NCBI RefSeq assembly: GCF_003946215.1
Contig: NZ_RHOW01000007.1
Span: 1 to 64,000, forward strand
Source: Lapidilactobacillus mulanensis
GTDB lineage: Bacteria; Bacillota; Bacilli; Lactobacillales; Lactobacillaceae
Reading direction: 5' to 3'
DNA length: 64,000 nt
Part shown: positions 36,113-45,038 of the stretch, in pieces
Layout of the letters: each line of letters opens with the position of its first letter
How positions within the stretch are numbered: the stretch's first letter is position 1
Translations under genes and position numbers: made by a program
The notes under the pieces: generated by a model
Database searches by the model: none
The model's input: the letters and a program-made list of their open reading frames with translations, nothing else
What the model was told of the DNA's origin: nothing

Positions 36113-36616
36113 ATGTTACAACAGTATAAAAAAATACAAGTTGCGATTGACGGCTCACAGGAATCTGAACTTGCATTCAAGAAGGCAGTGGCGGTCGCAT
36201 TGCGTAATCAAGCTGAACTAAAGTTAGTCCACGTTATCGATACGCGCGCGTTCCAAAACGTTTCAAGCTTTGACTCTGCAATGGTCGAGGAAGTTTCTGA
36301 AACGGCTAAGAACACGATGGAAGCTTACGTTCAAACCGCAAAGGATGCCGGCTTGCAGCACGTTAATTATTATATCGAGTATGGTTCACCGAAGACGATT
36401 TTGGGACGGGAATTTCCTAAACGTGAGAAAGTCGAATTGATCATGATCGGCGCGACCGGTTTAAATGCCGTTGAACGTTTATTATTAGGCTCTGTCACAG
36501 AATTTGTCACGCGCAACGCGACTTGTGACGTATTAGTCGTTCGAACAGATTTAAATAATCAACCCGTTAAGTTTAACGAGAAGGCTAAATCACCCAAAGC
36601 TAAAAAAGAATCATAA
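36113..36616 (+). CDS. Universal stress protein (UspA family)
   Basis: A 167-residue cytosolic single-domain Usp. It has the N-terminal VAIDGSQESELAFKKAVAVA and the ATP-binding-type loop MIGATGLNAVERLLLGSVTE, then FVTRNATCDVLVVR, as in nucleotide-binding Usp members. The Lys-rich C-terminal tail is unremarkable. Ribosome site AAAGGGGCGG precedes ATG 36113. A terminator follows at 36620. Confidence 0.92.
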   Translation: MLQQYKKIQVAIDGSQESELAFKKAVAVALRNQAELKLVHVIDTRAFQNVSSFDSAMVEEVSETAKNTMEAYVQTAKDAGLQHVNYYIEYGSPKTILGREFPKREKVELIMIGATGLNAVERLLLGSVTEFVTRNATCDVLVVRTDLNNQPVKFNEKAKSPKAKKES

Positions 36617-36619
36617 CTA

Positions 36620-36667
36620 ACTAAAAAAATCTCCCACTCGGTCGAAATAACCGGTGGGAGATTTTTT
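36620..36667 (+). terminator. Terminator between usp and the convergent GNAT gene
   Basis: AAAAAATCTCCCAC / GTGGGAGATTTTTT forms a strong hairpin with A and T tracts, so it can serve both strands. Confidence 0.85.
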
Positions 36668-36680
36668 GTATGGACAAAAT

Positions 36681-37199
36681 TTAACTCAGTAATAATTCAT
36701 AGGCAAATCGCGGCGTGTGATCGGCCATGGCGACTCGACCACAGTAAGTGAAATTATTTTTTTCAGCGAGATAACGCATGCCTGCATTTAATTCGTGGGT
36801 GTCAAACCGCAGCGACGGATAAGACTGCGTGCGGGCAAACTGGCTGGCAAATTCTAGTGCTGCCTGAGCGACGCCATTTCCAGCGGCATCACGGGCAACT
36901 GCGATGCGATGAATAGCCAGATAGTTATCCGTTGATTGCAGCCACTTACCATGGATGATCGTGTAATTAGGATCCGGCCCTGGCGACAAGGTCATGATCA
37001 ACGCTATTTTTTGATTCAAGACGGCGACCCAGAGCGCCCCTTTTTTGATATCGGCTTGAAAAACGGCTTCAGTTGGATACACGCCTTGCCATTGCGGCAC
37101 GTTTTTTTCACGCAAATAAACACGCGCATCGGCGACAATTGTCATGATCGCGGGTAAATCCAGCTCAGTTGCGAGGCGAAAAGAAATTGGTTGCATCAT
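36681..37199 (-). CDS. GNAT-family N-acetyltransferase
   Basis: A 172-residue protein with a typical GNAT fold. The N-terminal RLATELDLPAIMTIVADARV, the acetyl-CoA strand-loop IHRIAVARDAAGNGVAQAAL and the C-terminal NAGMRYLAEKNNFTYCGRVA define the fold. The substrate is unknown. Its ATG overlaps the stop of the HAD gene by 4 bp (ATGA), so the two are translationally coupled. Confidence 0.88.
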   Translation of the reverse strand: MMQPISFRLATELDLPAIMTIVADARVYLREKNVPQWQGVYPTEAVFQADIKKGALWVAVLNQKIALIMTLSPGPDPNYTIIHGKWLQSTDNYLAIHRIAVARDAAGNGVAQAALEFASQFARTQSYPSLRFDTHELNAGMRYLAEKNNFTYCGRVAMADHTPRFAYELLLS

Positions 37200-37858
37200 C
37201 GTGTCACCTTCCTCATGTGAGCTAACTGTGGCAACAGCGCCGTTAAATTCGCAACGTGCGCATCGGCGGCGCTTTGATCCGTTGCGACCCGTGGATCGGA
37301 AACGGCGACGGCAAACGTGAAGATCCCTGCGGCTTGCGCGGCGGCGATCCCCATTTGCGAATCTTCAACGGCAACTGCTTCGGTGGCTGCCACGTCGAGT
37401 TTTGCCAAAGCATTCAAATAAATACTTGGATCCGGTTTGCTTTTAGGAAAATCGGCACCGCTTAAAATAACGGAAAAGTTTCCCGCCAAGCCGGTCGTGT
37501 TTAACATGTCCTCAATTGTCGAGCGCTCGCTGGAACTTGCCAGCGCTAAAGTCAGTCCTTCCGCACGCAACGCGGCAATCGTCGACTTAGTATCTGCCAT
37601 CAGCGTCGCATTGAAGTCTTGCGGATGACGCGACTTGTAATAACGATAACCCGCGCGCAGACGATCATATTCCGCTTCACTTTTACCCGGAAGTAATTGT
37701 GGTAAAACAATTTTCATATTGCCACCGACCATATTTTGCAGACGCAAATCGTCGACATCCACACCGATCAGCTGGAAATATTCATTACGTTGCTGTAAAT
37801 AATAGGGCTCACTATCGATCAGAGCCCCATCCATATCAAAAATTACTGCTTTGATCAC
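37196..37858 (-). CDS. HAD-superfamily phosphatase / beta-phosphoglucomutase-like
   Basis: A 220-residue cytosolic HAD hydrolase. Motif I is IFDMDGALIDSEP, where the usual Thr or Val after DxDG is Ala. Motif II is ALASSSERST, motif III is KSKPDPSIY and motif IV is AVEDSQMGIAAA. The cap domain lies between motifs I and II, as in YqaB/GS1-like or beta-PGM-like enzymes; sugar phosphates are common substrates. GTG 37858 follows AGGGTGACA. It is coupled to the downstream GNAT gene. Confidence 0.88.
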   Translation of the reverse strand: MIKAVIFDMDGALIDSEPYYLQQRNEYFQLIGVDVDDLRLQNMVGGNMKIVLPQLLPGKSEAEYDRLRAGYRYYKSRHPQDFNATLMADTKSTIAALRAEGLTLALASSSERSTIEDMLNTTGLAGNFSVILSGADFPKSKPDPSIYLNALAKLDVAATEAVAVEDSQMGIAAAQAAGIFTFAVAVSDPRVATDQSAADAHVANLTALLPQLAHMRKVTR

Positions 37859-37879
37859 ACTGTCACCCTATATCTTTGC

Positions 37880-38860
37880 CTAATATTCCGGCAATTTTTT
37901 AATAAAATCGATCAGAATTTGCGGTAAATCTGGCACGACCATTAAATTCAAGAAATAATGGGTGCGGTTATACCACTTCACCCAGAAATCGGCGCCACTC
38001 GTCTGTGGATCCGTCGGCGTACGCAGTGGCCAAATTTTGAAAATACGAACCAAATATTTCGCGTAAAATTGCTCCTTGTCTGCCAACGCCAAAGTTGAAT
38101 TGGCGATCCGTTGATCTTCACCGAACGAAAACGACTGACCCGCCTGTTGATAAGCAATCATCACACTCGTTAAGAAAAATAACTTTTGCGCGCGTGACAA
38201 CCGACTTTCGGTGGCCTCGGATAAAACATTGCCCACATGCGTGAATGCGTGCGCCCAACCATGATCCGGCACGAAACCGCGGGCATCCTGCTCCAAAATA
38301 ATATAAAGCGAGATCTGTTCGATCACATGCCAATATTCATCCTGTGATAAAACACCACCGTACACCTGATCGGCGACCAGAAAAACGGAGCACAACAAAA
38401 CCGCCATTGACCGACCAAAGATCGCGTCATTTTCCGGTTCCAGAATGTGATCAAACAAGACCTCATCTTGGCTTAAATATTGTAACGCTGGCCAAATTTG
38501 TTCTTCGTGGAGAACGCCGCGATTCATCAAACTGCTGACCGTGAAAAAAATCCCCCGATCACGCAGCGCCTCACTTAAACTACCCGAGTTTTTTAACAAC
38601 AAAAATAAATCTTCGTTGCTGATCTCGGCATCGTCGTCCCCGTTAATGATTTCTGTGGTAATTTTTTTAAGAACGGCCTGCAAATTCTCGATGGTTCCTT
38701 CCGTTCGCGGCACGACTTTTGTCCGCCGCGTCGCATACTTAACGCTCAGTTTCAAGTCAGTCAAATCATCGGGCAGACTGTCGAAATTTTCTCCCCGCTC
38801 AAACGACTGATATAATTGCTGCATTTGCTGGCGCACATCATTAATTTTCGAAACCACCAA
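37880..38860 (-). CDS. DUF2785-containing protein
   Basis: A 326-residue helical cytosolic protein. The block DARGFVPDHGWAHAFTHVGN is the hallmark of DUF2785. It has no assigned function. The protein starts from TTG 38860 after AGGTT. It is 21 bp upstream of the HAD gene on the same strand, so the three genes 38860-36681 form one operon. Confidence 0.8.
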   Translation of the reverse strand: MVVSKINDVRQQMQQLYQSFERGENFDSLPDDLTDLKLSVKYATRRTKVVPRTEGTIENLQAVLKKITTEIINGDDDAEISNEDLFLLLKNSGSLSEALRDRGIFFTVSSLMNRGVLHEEQIWPALQYLSQDEVLFDHILEPENDAIFGRSMAVLLCSVFLVADQVYGGVLSQDEYWHVIEQISLYIILEQDARGFVPDHGWAHAFTHVGNVLSEATESRLSRAQKLFFLTSVMIAYQQAGQSFSFGEDQRIANSTLALADKEQFYAKYLVRIFKIWPLRTPTDPQTSGADFWVKWYNRTHYFLNLMVVPDLPQILIDFIKKLPEY

Positions 38861-38932
38861 ATCGATAACCTACTTTTTCTTAATTGTGTTCAACTGAATG
38901 GGCCGAATAGCCAAGCCCGCGCGATTCACAAC

Positions 38933-39400
38933 TCATACTAGCTGCTGCTGATGTAATTGCATGAAGTCTAAAAATTGCTGACAAAATGCATCCAAACGCG
39001 CTAAATCGGCGCGGTCCGCATCCAAATCGATCTTCAAGATCGCCGTGGCGCGCAACGCACCCAGATGATTCAATTGTTGATCTAAATAATCTAGCGCGCG
39101 ACCGAAATGTTCATGCTTGATCGAACTCGAACCGGTCAGCGCATAACATTTCCCAGTCAGATCGATGGTTTGCAGATCATCGAAGAAATCTAACGACTCA
39201 TCTGGCAACTGCCCATCATGATAAGTATAGCTGACAAAAACGAAGCCGTCATAATCGGCTAACTTTTGCGAATCGAACTGCGAAACTTCATTGATTTCTG
39301 TTGGTTGATCGAGTTTTGCAAATTTTTCCTGCAAATACTCGGCAACTCGTTGATTGCGCCCAGACATGCTGGCGTAAATGATCCCCACTTTTTTATTCAT
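38933..39400 (-). CDS. Flavodoxin-like protein
   Basis: A 155-residue short-chain flavodoxin. The FMN phosphate loop is IIYASMSGRNQRVAEYLQ, slightly off the usual TxTGNT form (SMSGRN). The isoalloxazine-region blocks are FVSYTYHDGQLPDES and YALTGSSSIKHEHFGRALDY. It would act as a low-potential electron carrier. Ribosome site GGAGG precedes ATG 39400. It lies 72 bp upstream of the DUF2785 operon. Confidence 0.85.
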   Translation of the reverse strand: MNKKVGIIYASMSGRNQRVAEYLQEKFAKLDQPTEINEVSQFDSQKLADYDGFVFVSYTYHDGQLPDESLDFFDDLQTIDLTGKCYALTGSSSIKHEHFGRALDYLDQQLNHLGALRATAILKIDLDADRADLARLDAFCQQFLDFMQLHQQQLV

Positions 39401-39488
39401 CGCGAAACCTCCATCACTTTTTTCCTACTCTAATTCTAACATAACCATTGAAAATTGTGATAATTCTGGGCAACTGCTAAAAACATTA

Positions 39489-40425
39489 TCTACCTGCGGT
39501 CGAAAGTGCTGGGGCAGGTAGTACGTTGGCTTGTGGGACCGCTCTCCACTTTTGTAAAAAAGTCTAGGATCAGTCTACCTTCGGTCGAAAGCGCTTGGGT
39601 AGGCAGGTCTGTGGCGTGGGACCGCTCCAAGCCTTTCGAAATTCGCGAAAGTCTTGAAGCTTCGATTTGAGCTTTTGCACAGACCGCAAAATCTCGAATC
39701 GATCCACCATGTAAGGCGGGCAAAAACGGCCCACCTTACATGGTTGTCACTGCCACGACTGCCTGCCCAAGCACTTTCGACCTAAACTTATTTGATTTAG
39801 CGTAGGATTTGAATAGTTGGGTTCCTGAAAGTTTGATTATCAAGGTAGCCTTTACTCTGAATAGTTCAATAAAAAATGTGATGAATTTCAAATCTGCGCA
39901 AAATAACACACGACAAATTTTAAAACAGGTGCAGATTAGGCTGAAAAAGCCGACTTCATATTGTTTCAGACGAAAGATTGCGCCTATTTTTAAATTTGTC
40001 GTGTACCTAGATTACCAATTTTTGTTTTCCGTGTTTAAAAAAATATTGTTTGGAATAGAAATACAAATTAAATCTTCAACGTTGAACATATCGAGCTCTT
40101 CGGAATAGACTAGGCAAAATTTGTGGTGGGAACTGGGACTGCAGTGGCAATTTTGTTAATGAGCGGTTTTGGCGAATTTACAAAATGGGGAAATGTGAGA
40201 TCCTGCGGTTTTCAGGAGCTCAGATTTCAGGCGGAAGAATTTTCCGTACTTTGGAAAATCCTGCAGCCGTCCCCACAGCAGTTTCCCAGTTCCCACCACA
40301 AATTTCGCCGGAACCACAAAAAATCCACCCAATCGAAGATTGAATCTTGTTAACCTCTTGACAAAATACTTCAACCACGCCACAGCAGTTTCCCAGTTCC
40401 CACCACAAATTTCGCCGGAACCAAA
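39489..40425 (+). repeat. Family A composite element, copy U5, with duplicated ends
   Basis: Fills the gap 39401-40478. A truncated left arm (39489-39555, TCTACCTGCGGTCG then AAAGTGCTGGGGCAGG and GTGGGACCGCTC) precedes a second, complete left unit (39583-39782). That unit has hairpins CTTTCG/CGAAAG, TTTTGC/GCAAAA and CCATGTAAGG/CCTTACATGG. The linker of about 330 bp contains TAGGATTTGAAT and GGTTCCTGAAA and ends ATAGACTAGGC. The right unit (40114-40309) has 24-bp arms with AAATTTGTGGTGGGAACTG. Its distal end is repeated again at 40381-40422. So both ends are partly duplicated in direct orientation. Small ORFs here are mirror artefacts. Confidence 0.8.
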
Positions 40426-40478
40426 TAAAAAGTCAGCGCCCAACCAGGGTCGCTAACTTTCAAACTCACATAAAAGCT

Positions 40479-41453
40479 CTATTTATCGCCAACGTCTGCC
40501 ACGGCAGATTTGACGTCAACTTTTTTCTTGATCAGACCTTCTTCATAGAACAGATCCGCAACATTCTGCTCCTCTTTGATCGTCGTGCTGTTCATGGCGG
40601 TCATCGCGTACGTGCGCCGCTCAACCATCCGCGTCACCACTTTCGTCGACAAGTTCAATGACTTGCTCAACATCTTGATCAGCTTGGCATGATATTGATT
40701 GGCCCATTCCATGTCATCTTGCAGATACTCGATCAACAACGACGACACTTCTTTATTGTTGCTGGCAAAAGTGCTCGTTGACAAAACATAGTCTCGGTTG
40801 TTCGAGATGCCGTTATTGCCGGTCACCAATAATGTGGCGTCTTGGGTCAACTCTGCAGTTGAGGTCATGGGATCCCAAGTCGCCCACGCATCCACTTTGC
40901 CTTTATTAAAAGCAACGCTGGCGGCGGAATTATCTAGATTGACCCAGGTAATATCGCTAGACTTCATGCCGGCCTTCTTTAAAGCACTCAACAATAAATA
41001 ATTAGAGCTCGTGCCTTTGGTATAAGCCACGCGCTTCCCTTTCAAATCTTTGATCGATTTGATTGAGGAAGTTTTTTTGACTAACACGCCGGAACCGTTG
41101 GATTTCGTTGAACCGGCCGCAACATATACGAAGTCTGCGCCGGCTGCTAAATTAACGATCCCTGGCGTATCGCCGAGTCGAGCGTAATCGATGCTGCCAG
41201 ATTTAAGCGCCTGTAATTCGGCGGCGCCATCTTGAAATTGTTTCCAAACGATCTTATATCCTTTGGCCTTCATTTTTTTAGCGAAGACACCACGTTGGCG
41301 CGCAATGTCGAATGGATCTGCTTTTTGATAGCCTAATGTGATCGTGGTCAGCGTTGTGGACTCGCCGTTGACTTGTTGATAGCCATAATAGGCGACGGAG
41401 ATCCAGACGATCAACAACGCCAGTAGACTAAATTTACGCCAGCGTTGTTTCAT
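40479..41453 (-). CDS. ABC transporter substrate-binding protein (sulfonate/nitrate/taurine type)
   Basis: A 324-residue SsuA/NMT1-like binding protein. An N-terminal hydrophobic helix lacks a lipobox cysteine, so it is probably membrane-anchored. Blocks are TLGYQKADPFDIARQRGVFA, EIQ-like ELQALKSGSIDYARLGDTPG, LKGKRVAYTKGTSSNYLLLS and KVDAWATWDPMTS. The family binds aliphatic sulfonates, taurine or related small anions; the substrate here is unknown. It is the last gene of a five-gene operon and overlaps the CoA-ligase stop by 4 bp. Confidence 0.88.
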   Translation of the reverse strand: MKQRWRKFSLLALLIVWISVAYYGYQQVNGESTTLTTITLGYQKADPFDIARQRGVFAKKMKAKGYKIVWKQFQDGAAELQALKSGSIDYARLGDTPGIVNLAAGADFVYVAAGSTKSNGSGVLVKKTSSIKSIKDLKGKRVAYTKGTSSNYLLLSALKKAGMKSSDITWVNLDNSAASVAFNKGKVDAWATWDPMTSTAELTQDATLLVTGNNGISNNRDYVLSTSTFASNNKEVSSLLIEYLQDDMEWANQYHAKLIKMLSKSLNLSTKVVTRMVERRTYAMTAMNSTTIKEEQNVADLFYEEGLIKKKVDVKSAVADVGDK

Positions 41454-42994
41454 CGCGCCTCACCTGCCAGTTGTTGAACTAATTCTTCGTGTAATTTCGG
41501 ACGCACCACTTTCCCAGTCGCATTGAGTGGAAATTCAGAGACGAAATAAATTTGTGTAGGTTGTTGGAACTTGGCGAGTTTTTCCGCCGCGTAATCAAAA
41601 ATAGCTTGCTTTTCGGCTTCCAAATCATGGGTCTGTGCTTTTTTAGGGATCACCACCGCAGTCACGGCTTCACCATAAATCTCATCGGGCAAACCGATCA
41701 CCGCTACCTGACCGATAAAATCGAGCTGGTTCAAAACATTTTCGACGGCGGCCGGCGCAACTTTTTCACCGCCACGGCTGATCATTTCCTTGATGCGGCC
41801 CTTGACGAATAAATAACCATCTTCATCGAAGTAACCTAGGTCGCCGGTCAGGAACCAACCGTCACGGAAGGAATCTTGATGTGAATCTAAATAATCATTG
41901 ATCACGTGGTCACCGCGCACGGCAATTTCGCCGATACGATTCGGTGCTTTGGTGATTTCACCGTTAATCAAAAAGCCCACTTCGGTTTTATAGGGTTTTC
42001 CGGCCGAGCCAATTTTAGGCGCGTCAAAGGGATTGATCGTGCATTGGCTAGCTGTTTCTGTCATACCATAGCCTTCCAAAATTTGGGTGTGATAACGGCG
42101 TTCAAACGCGCGGAACTTATCTTCTGGCAAGGCGAAGGATGAACTGCGAACGAAACGTAACTTCAAGTATTTTTGGTACTTCTGATATTGTTCGTTAGCC
42201 GTTTGATTCAGTAACAAAATCGTGATGATCGTGGGCACAACGGACGACCAAGTGACTTGATTTTCAGCGACTTGTTGCCAGAAACGGCTCGCGCTAAACT
42301 TCGGTGCGACCACAATTTTTCCGCCGGCCAAGCGCATTGATAAGACCGACATGGCCTGCGCGTTGATATGAAACATGGGCATGGTGATCAAGGTCGTGTC
42401 TGCGGCGGTCATCTGTTGGCTTTCCCGGTCGTAAGTTGCGGCGTTAAATAATAACCGGTGGGTCAGACCGACGCGTTTAGGTTTGCCGGTCGTTCCAGAC
42501 GTGTTCAAGATCAAGGCGAGGTCATCTTCGGAAATTTCTGCCGCAGGTGCTACTGCACGCAAAACCGTCTGATCAGGATCGACTAATAATTTCAAACCGG
42601 CGACAGAAATCAGCTTCAAGTTGATTTCATTGAGTGTGATTGCCGCTAAAATTTCTGTTTCCAAATTGGGATCGATCAACATGGCCACGTAATTCTGTTC
42701 CTGCCATTCAGTCAATAATTGGGCGGCAGGTGTCGACGCCGAAACGGGATGTACCACCACACCCTGCGTCCAAAACGCCTGCATTAATTCGGGATAGGCA
42801 ATCGAATTGTCTAAACAAACCAAGACTTGATCTAAATGGCCGATTTTCGCATTGGTCAATGCCGACATGATCCGCATCACATCGGTGCGAAATTCGCCTT
42901 TCGTGATCCAATTGGGTTCGTCGACAGATTTGATCAGTGGTCGTTGAGGATCGGTCAGTAGTTGTTGCGTTAAAGCATCGGTTAATTTCGTCAT
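41450..42994 (-). CDS. AMP-forming acyl/small-acid CoA ligase
   Basis: A 514-residue adenylate-forming enzyme. The P-loop-like motif is LILNTSGTTGKPK, the acyl-adenylate motif is GYGMTETASQ, the hinge is GYLFVKGRIKEMISRGGEK and the C-terminal catalytic Lys lies in NATGKVVRP. KFSASRFWQQVAENQVTWSS, then VVPTI and LRFVRSSS, recall the AAE3/oxalyl-CoA synthetase branch, but I cannot assign a substrate. It is embedded between the acyltransferase and binding-protein genes of an ABC transporter operon. Confidence 0.85.
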   Translation of the reverse strand: MTKLTDALTQQLLTDPQRPLIKSVDEPNWITKGEFRTDVMRIMSALTNAKIGHLDQVLVCLDNSIAYPELMQAFWTQGVVVHPVSASTPAAQLLTEWQEQNYVAMLIDPNLETEILAAITLNEINLKLISVAGLKLLVDPDQTVLRAVAPAAEISEDDLALILNTSGTTGKPKRVGLTHRLLFNAATYDRESQQMTAADTTLITMPMFHINAQAMSVLSMRLAGGKIVVAPKFSASRFWQQVAENQVTWSSVVPTIITILLLNQTANEQYQKYQKYLKLRFVRSSSFALPEDKFRAFERRYHTQILEGYGMTETASQCTINPFDAPKIGSAGKPYKTEVGFLINGEITKAPNRIGEIAVRGDHVINDYLDSHQDSFRDGWFLTGDLGYFDEDGYLFVKGRIKEMISRGGEKVAPAAVENVLNQLDFIGQVAVIGLPDEIYGEAVTAVVIPKKAQTHDLEAEKQAIFDYAAEKLAKFQQPTQIYFVSEFPLNATGKVVRPKLHEELVQQLAGEAR

Positions 42995-43040
42995 ATGATC
43001 ACTCCTATTTTTCTTGAAAACTTCGACTTAAAAATTAAAC

Positions 43041-44300
43041 TTAACTATTTTTGGTCACGGTTTCTATTTGCTCGGTCACGGCGCGAACCCGTTCGGTGAT
43101 CGCGTTTGTCTGTTTTGCGCGGCGTTGTGGGCGTCCGATCAGAATTCCGAAGGGCCAAACTTTATAGCATGCCCACGAAATCAAAAACGAGCCGCCTAAC
43201 ACAAATGCGTAGCCGAGTGGAAATAGCATCAACATCAGCCACGACGGGATCTGATCGATGTAGCCGAGAATGCCGTACAACAACGTGATCGGAATCGTTT
43301 GCGATAAATAAATTCCGAAAGAAATTTTTGAACCCAGTTTAATAAAATGGTCGATAGCTGGATCCAGTCTCGTTTCGCGGATCTCCGCATATTTCAACCC
43401 GACCAGAAAAACCACACCGATCATCATGATCGCGTAAATCATGATGTAAGGTTGATGCACGATTTCCGTCCGCGCGAAACTTAATTTCAACACGTTTTGA
43501 TTAAAGAAATATAAGCCGACAGTTCCGGCTGCGAGAATAGTTGCCAGGCTGTAGATGATTTTAGCGTGGGCTTTCAAAAACGTGACGGCTTGTTGATAGT
43601 GGATCGCGGTGTACGCCCCTAAGAAGAAGTAGGCTTGGTAAACAATGATGTTCATGCCATAGGCTCTGAACCAATAAGGCCAGCCACTGCGATCGACGCC
43701 AGGCAACCAATATTTAATGCCAAACATCAAGCCCAGTTGTACGAGCAAACTGATGGTCAGAATCAGACCATGATGCTGCGAAAATGACTTGAACAGTTTG
43801 ACCAGTGCTGGAAAAATCAAATACAGTTGGAAAATCACAAAGACATAGTACAAATAAAAACTGCTGCCATGGATAATATTGCTATAAAGGGTCGTCCAAT
43901 ATTGGTGACCCTCAAACAAGGTGCCTGAAATCACATCGGTGAGAAATAAGAGGAGCACATTCCAGGCAAGATAAGGAATCCCCACGCTGGTGTAACGTTT
44001 CTTCCAGAAGACCCACCAATTCTGGTGCTCGCGGTTATAATAATTCAAAAATAACACTAAGCCAGTCATGAACATGAAGCCCATTCTGGTGAAGTGCAAC
44101 ATTAAGTGACTTGCGTGTAAAAATAATTTACTCCAGGAATCATCCGCCATATGTTGGGCAAATGCAGAAGTCGTGTGATTCATCAAGACGCCGAAAATAA
44201 AAATATTGCGCATCAAATCGACTTCGTGTAAGTAGGGTCGTTTCTTCTTAGCGGGCTTAATTGTCCCGTCTGTGGGTTGTGCGGTAGTTGTCGTGGTCAT
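43041..44300 (-). CDS. Acyltransferase-3 family membrane protein
   Basis: A 419-residue integral membrane protein with about ten helices, of the acyltransferase 3/OafA group. The N-terminal block VDLMRNIFIFGVLMNHTTSA resembles the family start with its catalytic His (MNH). Such proteins add acyl groups to sugars or envelope polymers. It lies 3 bp after the ATPase stop and 46 bp before the CoA-ligase start. A pairing in which the ligase makes the acyl donor is a reasonable inference, not proven. Confidence 0.82.
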   Translation of the reverse strand: MTTTTTAQPTDGTIKPAKKKRPYLHEVDLMRNIFIFGVLMNHTTSAFAQHMADDSWSKLFLHASHLMLHFTRMGFMFMTGLVLFLNYYNREHQNWWVFWKKRYTSVGIPYLAWNVLLLFLTDVISGTLFEGHQYWTTLYSNIIHGSSFYLYYVFVIFQLYLIFPALVKLFKSFSQHHGLILTISLLVQLGLMFGIKYWLPGVDRSGWPYWFRAYGMNIIVYQAYFFLGAYTAIHYQQAVTFLKAHAKIIYSLATILAAGTVGLYFFNQNVLKLSFARTEIVHQPYIMIYAIMMIGVVFLVGLKYAEIRETRLDPAIDHFIKLGSKISFGIYLSQTIPITLLYGILGYIDQIPSWLMLMLFPLGYAFVLGGSFLISWACYKVWPFGILIGRPQRRAKQTNAITERVRAVTEQIETVTKNS

Positions 44301-44303
44301 GGC

Positions 44304-45038
44304 CTACCCTTCTTCGTCAATAATATCGTGTAACACTTTTTCAGCAACGACACCGACTGCGGCCGGATCGTGCCGATCAAATCCTGATTCTTCGTATAAA
44401 TTCGTGCCGTTCTTGATGACGACGATCCTGTCGGCCATCCGCGCCGCTTCTTCAACGTCATGGGTGACCAAAATTGTGGTGAGCTGTTGTTTGTGACACA
44501 CGTCTAGAATTAACTCCTGCATTTTGCGCCTTGTCAGCGCGTCTAAGGCACCCAAAGGTTCATCGAGTAACAGTGGCTGGGGCTCGGCCATTAACGCTCT
44601 AGCAAGCGCAACCCGCTGTTTCTGGCCACCGGATAATTGTTCCGGATATTCGTTGGCGAAATCCGCCAAGCCGACCAGACGCAACATTTCTTTTGCGCGG
44701 GCACGCATTTGTGGTTCACGTCGATGAAAGGTCACATTTTCGAATACGCTCAGCCATGGTAACAGCCGATCGTTTTGAAACATTACCCGGATCACCGGGG
44801 CCACGTTGCCAAAATCGATCGCGCCTTCGGTGTTGGCTTCGAGCCCGGCGATCAATCGCAGCAAGGTACTTTTACCGCCACCACTCATGCCGACCAACGC
44901 GACGAATTCGCCTTGGTGGATCTGCAGGTTAACATCTTGCAAGGCCACTTTACGGCCGTAATTTTTTCCTAAGTGCGTCGCGGTCAACATGACTTTTTGC
45001 GGTGTTTCTGTTTTTGTCGATAAATTAATCACGGACAT
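44304..45038 (-). CDS. ABC transporter ATP-binding protein (SsuB/TauB type)
   Basis: A 244-residue ATPase. Walker A is GMSGGGKSTLLR, the signature LSGGQKQRVALARAL, Walker B LLLDEPLGALD and the switch His is in LVTHDVEEAARMAD. The Q-loop MFQNDRLLPWLSVFENV is typical of the nitrate/sulfonate/taurine class. It overlaps the permease gene by 14 bp. Confidence 0.93.
   Translation of the reverse strand: MSVINLSTKTETPQKVMLTATHLGKNYGRKVALQDVNLQIHQGEFVALVGMSGGGKSTLLRLIAGLEANTEGAIDFGNVAPVIRVMFQNDRLLPWLSVFENVTFHRREPQMRARAKEMLRLVGLADFANEYPEQLSGGQKQRVALARALMAEPQPLLLDEPLGALDALTRRKMQELILDVCHKQQLTTILVTHDVEEAARMADRIVVIKNGTNLYEESGFDRHDPAAVGVVAEKVLHDIIDEEG

Noticed and set aside
39490-40443. ORFs in U5 (39490-39723, 40123-40353, 40156-40443)
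   Set aside because: All lie within palindromic arms, change frame between copies and have low-complexity translations.
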